Shown here: positions 56,163-64,000 of the stretch, in pieces
Layout: the number at the start of each line of letters is the position of its first letter
How positions within the stretch are numbered: position 1 is the stretch's first letter
Source: Datisca glomerata
Taxonomy: Eukaryota; Streptophyta; Magnoliopsida; Cucurbitales; Datiscaceae
Direction of reading: 5' to 3'
Length of the DNA stretch: 64,000 nt
Assembly (NCBI GenBank): GCA_003255025.1
Contig: QANY01002976.1
Span: 1,302,001-1,366,000 of the forward strand
The notes under the pieces: generated by a model
The model's database searches: none
Told to the model about the DNA's origin: nothing
Seen by the model: only the letters and a program-made list of their open reading frames with translations
Position numbers and translations under genes: made by a program

Positions 56163-56490
56163 TGAACAAGGGTGAAACCACCAATAAGGACACGTATGCT
56201 TAAAAGAGCCAATTAGTAGAGAGTTCAAAGAGCACCATCGTGGCGAAACGGGAAAAATGAATCAAGACCGTGGGATCAATCTGACGGCAGGGATTAATTC
56301 AGTAGTTAAAGCCAAAATATATTATTCTCAGGAGATATTCTTATGATCCCTTAAATATGATTGTAATACCTAAAATATGGCGGTAATCTCCCAGTTATGG
56401 TTAAATATTTCTAGATTATGGTGAATATTCCGTTCTTAAGAGGATCTTGGAATGACCTATAAATAGAGGCTAATTGTAAGCTTAATTAAA
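56163..56490 (+). repeat. 3' LTR of gypsy element G, truncated
   Basis: It aligns with 49760-50120 but lacks about 30 internal bases near 56445 and the last 90 bases; it stops near ATTAAATCAACA. Because the end is lost, no target duplication can be checked. Confidence 0.8.
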
Positions 56491-56548
56491 TCAACATGTA
56501 ACCTTTAGCTTTTACTATTTAGGTTTTTTAATGATTTTTTATTGCTTT

Positions 56549-57280
56549 TGTTATGGGTATTCCCGGACTACCAAGGGCACCGCACCACGTGGCATGCCCC
56601 AACAGATGCCTCTACTCAACTTCAAGAAGAGGAATTGGAAAGCTGAGCTGCTAAAAGGGAAGGAACTGACTTGACCAGGTCAATCTCGAAAGGAGTTTGG
56701 GCGACACCGACCAACATAAATTAAGAGGCTTTAAGAGAAGGGTCTGACGCAGGAGCTCAGATAGCTATGTGTTAGGCATCATCATTGTTCGCCAAAAGTA
56801 GCACTCCACGTGGCTAGGCACCAGTCAACTTCAATCGCCATAATGAAGCATCAAATCAACTATCAAACAGTCGCATCCACCACGTCTGGTAGGATCAAAG
56901 GAAAATCGACAATAAATACACCTTGCTTCATGTCAGCTTAGGGGGACAAAGGAATCTAATGCCTCCCCCAGCTTGTCATGTCGACAAAAAAAAATCACCT
57001 CGCCTGAAGCTTACTCGACACACATCCTTCTCTCAAGGCTAGGTATAAATATCCCCTCTACACGCAGTGGAAGGTACGTAAACCTCTCCTAAGGAAAACT
57101 CTTCCAAATTTTCTCAAGGATATTGACTTAGGCATCGGAGACACTTCAATGAGGAAACCACCCCGGTTCTTTTTGTCTTTAGAGTTCTTCATTTGTGTTA
57201 TGCAAACTTGAGGCGAAGAGGATCCCTACGTGGAGGAGAGATTGCATGCCCTCTCACGACATAGATTTTTGGTAACAACA
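56549..57280 (+). repeat. 5' LTR of gypsy element H
   Basis: It starts TGTTATGGGTATTCCCGG and ends GGTAACAACA just before a Tat-type primer site. About 732 bp, with a TATA box (TATAAATA) at 57044-57051. The 3' partner is not in the window. Confidence 0.7.
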
Positions 57281-57300
57281 GTTGGCATCATCTATGGGGA
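57281..57300 (+). other. Primer-site region of gypsy element H
   Basis: GTTGGCATCATCTATGGGGA closely resembles the GTTGGCGCCGTCTGTGGGGA seen directly after the 5' LTR in many Tat-lineage elements. CG positions have become CA or TA. Confidence 0.75.
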
Positions 57301-58520
57301 AGACAATGAAGTCGCCCTCCCTCTCTGAACACTTGAAGTAGCTCACTCTATAAAAGCATAATGAGCCTGGGATCCTTGTCCCACTTCATGAAGGGTCGAG
57401 AATGGAAAATGAGGACCCACTCTCCTCTTCACTAAGGGAAAAACCTCACATCGCCGATTTGGTCATGCTATGAAAGAAGAAATATTCGGTAAGTTCCCTC
57501 TCCAGGGCGGTTAGGAAAATCAAGAGAGAAATGATGACCCACACCAACGTTGTCATAGCATCCCATCAGTTAAGCCCTTCCCAGTTACCCACAAATACTA
57601 CCATTCAGAAGCAAAAGGAATCACCGACCGGGTTGTCCCACAATTGGGGAGTGGGGGAAAGGCAAGGCGTCCCAAGACGTGGAAGAACGAACTATAGGCA
57701 GGGAGGACCGTTCTATAAAAATTACCAGGGATATGGAGGTGACAAACTAGACCGACGAGAGCTGAGGACCGTGGTCCGAGATGTAAAAGCTCTAGTAAAA
57801 GGTAGAGGAGCTAAGAAGGGAATAGGGGAAAACTGTCTGGGCTTCTGTCGAGACTCTCCTAGGGTAGACCGAGTCTCCTTTTTTATGGAAATCCAATGGC
57901 AGAACTCCCCGCAAAGTTCAAGATGTCCTCGATTGCTCCTTATGACAAGACCAAGGACATGTTTGCGCACTTGGGAATTGTCAAGGTCTAGATGGACTTA
58001 CATCACATCCAGGAACCCATGATATGCAAGTTGTTTCACTTAACACTCGACAGACCTGTCCAAAAGTGGATAGGGAAGTTAAAGCTCAACTCTATTCATT
58101 TATTTATCGAGCTCTCCCGATTTTTTGTAGGGCAGTTCTTAGGGGGGAGAGAAGGACGCCAGCTTCCCACCTGATGACAATGAAACAATGACCTAATGAG
58201 TCGCTGAAAGACTACATGAACTGTTTCAACCTAGAATCCTTGTAAGTTGATAATGCTAGTGAGGATATGATGGTGGTCACATTGAGGAGTGGGATCACTC
58301 ATTCCAAGATGAGGTGGTCAATTGCCAAAAATGACCATGTTTCCCTTGTTAAGCTCAAAACTAGGATCCAAAAGTATGTAAGTGCTGAGGATTTGATCCA
58401 AGTCAAGAGGGAACTGGAGAGGCTGGGCATTGGGAAATCCCCACGGCCAGGCGGGAAGAAAATTTCAATGTCATCAGGGACAAGAATCTGTTGAAGTAGA
58501 CTTGGGTGATATGAATGCCT
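57301..58520 (+). pseudogene. Gag of gypsy element H
   Basis: An N-terminal linker is open at 57531-58022. The gag core in another frame reads MPAKFKMSSIAPYDKTKDMF (about 57895), then MICKLFHLTLDRPVQKWIGK, FIELSRFFVGQFLGG, NESLKDYMNCFNLESL and MMVVTLRSGI to about 58300, and a Lys-rich tail. This is the Tat-type gag with the FxxxLxxxFxxxF pattern. At least two frameshifts and several stops. Confidence 0.75.
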
Positions 58521-59410
58521 GAGGAGAAGAAGGATACCACTAAGTGTTGCAGGTATCATAAGGATTCGGACACACAGGAAAGGATGATTTGAACTCTGTC
58601 AGTAGATTTGAGGCCCTAATCTAGAAGGGGTATCTTAAGAAATTTGTGGTTAGTCATAGAAACCATGGGGACAACAACCTCCTAGACAAAAGAGGAGGGT
58701 GAATGGGCAACTTGAGTAGATAGCTTACCGACCCTGCAGCCCCATGAGGGAAGTCAATATTTTTTTAGGGGTCAAGTGCTTCATACTCCAACTAGAAGCA
58801 GAAGGTAGCTGCTCGAGAAGTGGCGCATCCACTGGTTTGCAGTGTCCTCTCACGACCACCTCAAGACAAAGAAAATGAAGCAATCGTATTCACCGAGTAG
58901 GTTGTGCATCAGATTCACCAGCCGCACGCTGACGCACTGGCCATTTCCTCAGTGATCGTAAATATTAATGTTTGGAAGACCCTGGTTGATGATGGGTGCT
59001 CAGCCAACGTCTAGAATTACTCAGCCTTCCTGCAGATAGGGCTAGACCCCAAAAAATTTCATTTGTGCTCGGCCCCCTTAGTAGGATTCATCGGACATGA
59101 GATCATCCCTAAATGAGTGATGGATCTCCCCGTGACCCTCGGTACAGTCCCATGGCTCACTACCAAACTAGTCAAATTCTTGGTGGTAAGATGCAATGAA
59201 GTGGACAATGCCATCCTTGGTAGGCCCCCAATTCATAACTTCAAAGCGATCCCCTCCACATATAATGGGGGTAATGAAGTTCCCCACCCTGATCGAGGGA
59301 ATTCTATGCCATCACCTTGAAGATGAAGGAGTCGACGATGGCAAGGGAACTAATCCAAGTAAAAACTTCACCCCCTTTGGGAAGAGAAAAGGGGAAATGT
59401 AATTAAGTGA
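58521..59410 (+). pseudogene. Protease region of gypsy element H
   Basis: A short zinc-knuckle trace (KCCRYHKDSDT) lies at about 58540. The protease motif KTLVDDGCSANV (58978-59013) stands in the place of VDNGSSADIL, with a stop soon after. It is followed by MDLPVTLGT, VVRCNEVDNAILGRPPIHNF and KAIPSTYN (59117-59270), the second protease landmark (ILGRP). RT, RNase H and integrase do not follow. Confidence 0.8.
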
Positions 59411-59449
59411 AATTTGATCAGTAAAGAGCTCATTTCACCATAAAAGATT

Positions 59450-59550
59450 GAAATAAAAAGTGATTACTGACACGGTGTTCTAGCTTACCGGTCTAGATTA
59501 AAAAGTGATTACTGACGCAGTGCTCTAATTCATCAGCCGAGATCAGAAAG
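59450..59550 (+). repeat. Short tandem repeat in element H
   Basis: AAAAAGTGATTACTGACxC occurs at 59456 and 59501 and a third partial copy (AGAAAGTGATGG) at 59546; unit about 46 bp with a TxCTCTAxxTxxxCxG middle. Confidence 0.7.
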
Positions 59551-60190
59551 TGATGGTTTTCGAGCATGCCATCTCATTAGACAGGAAAGAGCTCATACAA
59601 AAGCAAAAACATCAGACTAAACTCCAGGAAGAAAGAAGAAAAAAGCTCCAACCTAAGAAGAGAATAGCTGACAGAACGCTGAAGGAAAAAGAGGGCTCCC
59701 TACTGAGTAGAAAATCCAGGATAAAATGTTAAAGGAAGTGGTGGTATAATTTGTCTCGACCTACTCAAGAAAGCATGCCCAATCGAACAATAGAAGAACA
59801 GAAACTACGCCTATTCCTTCATCCGACAAAAGGAAAAACTACCTCATCTAAGGTAGAGGTGCCCAGGTGAACACCGGGAAAAGTATGGAACCAGAGTACT
59901 CTAAAAGACCCATCGTAAGAGGTAACACGACCCCCCGTAAGGATACGACGAAGTTGTTCGACTTGACCTTTTCAAAAGACGGGCAACCCACCTAGAGGAA
60001 AAATCATAAGTTACAAAAGGCAAAAGCCAGCCAAAGGGCCAGGGATTCTCAGCTACCCAGGATAGATGAATATTAGTAAAGGCAAGATTGAAGAAATCAA
60101 AGTTCATACAAACTAAGTTAAAAGGGGAAGCGAAGTTCGACAAAAGTACTTAGCATATCTATATATATATACGAGAAAAGAAAAGGAAAA
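59551..60190 (+). other. Pol remnant / spacer in element H
   Basis: A Lys/Arg-rich open stretch (59550-59732) is not recognised as a pol domain. No RT or integrase motif is seen up to the antisense ORF. The element therefore lacks about 3 kb of pol. Confidence 0.45.
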
Positions 60191-63100
60191 TTACTAGCCA
60201 TAAAAAAAACTACACGACGGAGCTAACAGAAGATTCAGCAGCATTAAAAGTAGGAGTCGGAGGAGTTTCGGTTAGACTAGTAGCCCTAATTAAGTCAGGT
60301 GGTGGTGGAAGGGCTTCCTCCTCAGGGCGACCTGACGGTAAATGAGGAGAGACATCCACATCCAACTCGATGATGTAAGAGGAGCCTGGCAGAATATGAA
60401 GCCCAGCATAGACTGACGGAGACCTAGGGACACGGACAAGGGAGAACGCGACATCCCAACAGCCTTCTGAGCATCCTGAAGTGGCGGGGACCATCACCCA
60501 CTAATAAGCTAACTACATAGAAGTGGGTGGAGGATCTGATGGAAAACTGAGGAAACTCAAGTCCAACACAGGGTGGGTGTTGACAACTCTCATAACCCAG
60601 GGAAAATTTTATAAGGAGGGTCGTCTGAAACTCTATGGACGCCTTGAAGTCTTCCATCCCCTTGGTATAACCTTCAGTACACCAGTCGCCCATTCATGTC
60701 CCCTCGCCTTCTTTTCCCTATTCTCCGCCTGGGTTTGGGAATGGATCTCCCTAGAAATCTTATCCTCCAAGATTCGAACCTTGTCCTTCATGATGTTCTC
60801 CTGTTGTTGAAGATTGGAGACAGAATTCTCCCGATTAGACTGTCGAGCCTTTAGTTCCCTAGGAGCACTAACAACTCGATCGATCTCAGTCTTTGCACAA
60901 CCTAACTCCTCATTGAGGCCCTTCACTCTTCTAACTTCTGATTGGACCTTGTCATAGGCGTTGCAAAGAGAATCGAAGTCCTTGGTCCTCTCAGCAAGAA
61001 TAGCCTCTGCCTGAAAGGATACCTGAATAGTCTCTGCCTGAAAGGATACCCGAATAGCCTCTAGCACTGGTCTTCGCAGCACCCAAAATGTGCCAACATC
61101 ACCGAGTTGAAGGTCAGGATTTGTGAAAGAATGAGTGGAAAGATAAGTTAGGGACCAGGTGGGGACAAGAGAATGAGGTATTAGATTAGAGTTGGAGCTT
61201 ATGTCAAGGGTGTGCTCCATGAAACTATCAGGGAACCCCACCCTGAGCCTTTTGAGAAGGTCAATCCCACTTTAAGGATTGATGTCCTTAGATGTGCTTG
61301 AACACCCAGTCCTAGGCCTCAGGCTGGTTAGCCCCATCTAGAGGCATTGGACCTTTGCGCTTCTGAATAGCATGAGACCCCCACTGACCAGAGCTAAACA
61401 CAGTGGAGTCTTAAACTAAGGGGAGGAAATAACGTCCTAAATCATCACCGTCTAAGGTGGGGCATGAGGCTGAGAAGACTAGAAGGAGCTTTGGAGAGTC
61501 CCCTAGATGCCATTAGGATGCAGTGGACCCTATCCTATATGAGGAAGGACAGGCAGAACCGGTGGTGGTTCCCCTAGAGCCAGCAATTGAGAAGCAGAAG
61601 GACGAGGTGCAGGGGTAGCTACTTTCCCCTTCAACCGCTCCAATGTCTTAGCACGAAGCTCCTCCAATTTCTAGATCTTGGAAGCGTCGAGCTCCTTCCT
61701 TTACTTCTCGGAAGAGAATTTTCCCTAGTCATTGCTACAAAGGTGAAAAGATGATAAAAGTAATAACAAAAGCAGGAAAGTGATTGAGGATTGTACTCAT
61801 ACGAATAGGAGAATCCTCCAAGCAATTCTTGATAGGAACCTCGAAGGTGATGTCCTCCGGAGGGTCCAAATACAAGTCCACCTGAAACAAAAACTTAGGC
61901 TTAAAAAGTACGTCATAAGCACGAGCCTCGAAAAAGAGCTTGGCTAGGCAAGAAATCAGGACATGAGGAAGACGAAAAATTCTTCTAGCCTATGTCAAGG
62001 GTATTAGATTAGAGTTGGAGCTTATGTCAAGGGTGTGCTCCATGAAACTATCAGGGGAACCCCACCCTGAGCCTTTTGAGAAGGTCAATCCCACTTTTAG
62101 GATTGATGTCCTTAGACGTGCTTGAACACCCAGTCCTAGGCCTCAGGCTGGTTAGCCCCATCCAGAGGCATTGGACCTTTGCTCTTCTAACTAGCATGAG
62201 ACCCCCACTGACCAGAGCTAAACGTAGTGGAGTCTTGAACTAAGGGGAGGAAATAACGTCCCAAATCATCATCGTCTAAGGTGGGGCATGAGGCTGAGAA
62301 GACTAGAAAGAGCTTTGGAGAGTCCCCTAGATGCCATTAGGATGCAGTGGACCCTATCTTATATGAGGAAGGACAGGCAGAACTGGTGGTGGTTCCCCTA
62401 GAGCCAGCGATTGAGAAGCGGAAGGACGAGGTACAGGGGTAGCTACTTTCCCCTTCAACCGCTCCAATGTCTTAACACGAAGCTCTTCCAATTTCTAGAT
62501 CTTAGAAGCGTCGAGCTCCTTCCTTTGCTTCTCGGAAGATAATTTTCCCTAGTCATTGCTACAAAGGTGAAAAGATGATAAAAGTAGTAACAAAAGCGGG
62601 AAAGTGGTTGAGGATTGTACTCATACGAATAGGAGAATCCTCCAAGCAGTTCTTGACAGGAACCTTGAAGGTGATGTCCTCCGGAGGGTCCAAATACAAG
62701 CCCACTTGAAACAAAAACTTAGGCCTAAGAAGTACGTCATAAGCACGAGCCTCGACAAGGAGCTTGGCTAGGCAAGAAATCAGGACATGAGGAAGACGGG
62801 AAATTCTTCTAGCCTCTTCTTAGTAGTTGCTAGAAGAATAAGGAAAATTAGTAACCAAGTAAGTGACAAGCGTGTGTTCTCTCTTATAAAGACGTAAATT
62901 TAATTGTTTCCCCAAAGACCGAAGTGACCGGGGGCGTAGACTCTGAAGCCCTAGGAAGGTCATCTCAAAGCCCGGAGATCACGAGGTATTGTCCTTCCAG
63001 TCTTTATACCACGAGGGGATCCCACTCATGATTCCCTTCGCTTCTCTAATACGGCTACTAAGGTAATACCAGCCTAAGCCACAAGGAGACACATTTACCG

Positions 63101-63602
63101 CCTTGTTCTTGGAAGAGGATTTCAACTGGAACATAAAATCGAGCTCTTCTAGAGTCAAGTCCTCACCGAGGTGCATCCTTTAGAGCTCCCAACAACCAAT
63201 CAGAGTCATCCACGAGTTCGGTAGGAGTTCGGCTTGAGCAATATTATTTGAGGAGAACCACTCCCTTAAGAAAGGATGTAAAGGGAACCTCAACTCACAC
63301 TTCAATAAGGCCAAATACAATCATGTCACCCCATGTCTTGGAGCACTAATGCTCTCCCACCTCAGGCAGCCTTAGTTGAATGTAATTAGCGATATGGTAA
63401 CCTCTGAATCTTATCTAGGTCATCTTCGGACAATGTGGAAAGAATCTCATCGGTCCTCCATCGATCGACAACCACAATCGACACAGCAGCATGGTCCATC
63501 CAAGTCTACGCACCCCCTAGTCCTTAAGTATGATAAAAATTGAGGACGTAAAAATAAGGATAAAAGGAAAGGCCGAGACAAGGAGAAAATAACTTACCAT
63601 GG
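60191..63602 (-). pseudogene. Antisense gene (plant transposon-like protein) in element H
   Basis: Read on the minus strand, a gene-like series starts at about 63602 with CACCATG followed directly by a GTAAGT splice donor. After an acceptor (GCGTAG) at about 63505 it continues TWMDHAAVSIVVVDRW, then YHIANYIQLRLPEVGEH, VEVPFTSFLKGV and, at 63176-62979, EELDFMFQLKSSSKNKA and GLGWYYLSSRIREAKG with SWYKDWKD. The GWYYxS motif is typical of the antisense ORFs of Tat elements annotated as putative plant transposon protein. The C-terminal half (61100-60640) is a coiled coil (AERTKDFDSLCNAYDK, KTEIDRVV, LQQQENIMKDKVRILEDKIS). An internal 814-bp direct duplication and frameshifts break it. Its function is unknown. 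Confidence 0.7.
61177..62813. repeat. Direct duplication of 814 bp inside the H antisense gene
   Basis: 61177-61990 is repeated at 62000-62813 with a constant offset of 823. Both start GTATTAGATTAGAGTTGGAG and end AATTCTTCTAGCC; identity looks above 90%. The short spacer TATGTCAAGG resembles the sequence TTATGTCAAGGG inside each unit. Confidence 0.95.
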
Positions 63603-64000
63603 TGAACCCGCAACAACGAGAGAATGACAACACAGGAAAAAAATGACCAGCAGGGCGTCTCCTAAGGAAATGAGAAGAAATGTACGAGGCCAAGTTAGCA
63701 AGCGGTGCGACCACACCTTGAGGGAAAACAAAAAGACGGTAAGAACGAAGGATGAAGAGGGAAAGGCCACTGATTGTAGGCGGTGACTTCTATCTCTACA
63801 AGGTAAAGTATTTTTGGAAGAAAGGGTTTCAAAGTCTTTCGAGGGGTAAAAATATTGGACGGAAGGGAAGGGAAACCACCTATTTATAGGCCAATCCGGA
63901 CCGTCGTGTGGATCCAACGATCCGGATGATGTCCCCTTATGGGAGAATAGGTGAGCTTGGATGGTCAAATGACTTGAATGTAAAGGAATGAATGGGGACG
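63603..64000 (-). other. Upstream region of the antisense gene
   Basis: Non-coding leader and promoter region of the antisense gene. The 124-codon minus-strand frame here (63968-63594) shows no recognisable motif and spans the TATA box, so I treat it as accidental. The 3' LTR of element H is not reached. Confidence 0.45.
63881..63888 (-). promoter_or_regulatory. TATA box of the antisense gene in element H
   Basis: The minus strand reads CCTATAAATAGG, followed by a leader of about 280 bases to the ATG at 63602. It suggests the antisense gene has its own promoter. Confidence 0.55.

Noticed and set aside
57722..57970. 82-codon minus-strand open frame inside H gag
   Set aside because: Antisense shadow of the gag linker; unlike the 3' antisense gene it has no homologue in E or G.
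63594..63968. 124-codon minus-strand open frame at the right edge
   Set aside because: It spans the TATA box and leader of the antisense gene and shows no recognisable motif, so it is more likely untranslated region.

Overview
This window is plant nuclear DNA, most likely from a eudicot. It is a graveyard of nested transposable elements around one recognisable host gene remnant. The evidence for this is Ty1/copia and Ty3/gypsy coding remnants with plant-type primer sites, a CACTA DNA transposon carrying exons of a plant galacturonosyltransferase gene, a two-DUF26 cysteine-rich secretory protein pseudogene, and AT-rich spacers. I see no bacterial genes, CRISPR arrays, rRNA or tRNA. The species cannot be named from the sequence.

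Layout. 1-5200 (minus): gypsy element J, Ogre-like, with a coiled-coil ORF1, gag, and an open 745-codon gag-protease ORF with a G-patch; its RT lies off the left edge. 5200-8945: non-coding LTR-like sequence, including a probable solo LTR. 8946-13706 (plus): copia element C (5' LTR, primer site, gag, protease, integrase, start of RT). 13707-19116: filler, then truncated copia element D (LTR1, leader, gag start, LTR2). 19117-20595: RT-RNase H of the C family. 20596-24960: a segment I interpret as inverted, holding part of a copia LTR, the 3' half of gypsy element E (integrase end, tandem repeats, antisense ORF), and the 3' LTR and 3' UTR of C. 24961-41928 (minus): a composite copia block LTR / A / LTR / B / LTR, with a 3359-bp Pack-CACTA element (31497-34855) inside B. 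41929-47422 (minus): gypsy element F, which appears to be the 5' half of the element whose 3' half is E. 47423-49759: a gene island with a DUF26 secretory protein pseudogene. 49760-56490 (plus): gypsy element G, same family as F, with both LTRs. 56549-64000 (plus): gypsy element H, lacking RT and integrase, with an antisense gene that has its own TATA box; it runs off the right edge.

How the pieces fit. A gypsy element (F+E) was hit in its integrase by copia A. Copia B then landed in A, and recombination between 5' LTRs apparently removed the start of A. The Pack-CACTA later inserted into B's RNase H region with a CAA target duplication. Separately, an inversion of 20596-24960 split A's 3' LTR and C's 3' end. 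Turning that segment back restores three different elements at once, which makes this the best-supported structural event here. Nearly all coding regions carry stops, frameshifts or deletions, so most elements are dead or non-autonomous; the clearest open frame is the gag-protease ORF of J.

All boundaries and identities come from reading by eye. No alignment or database search was run, so edges are accurate to a few bases where termini are visible and to tens of bases elsewhere.
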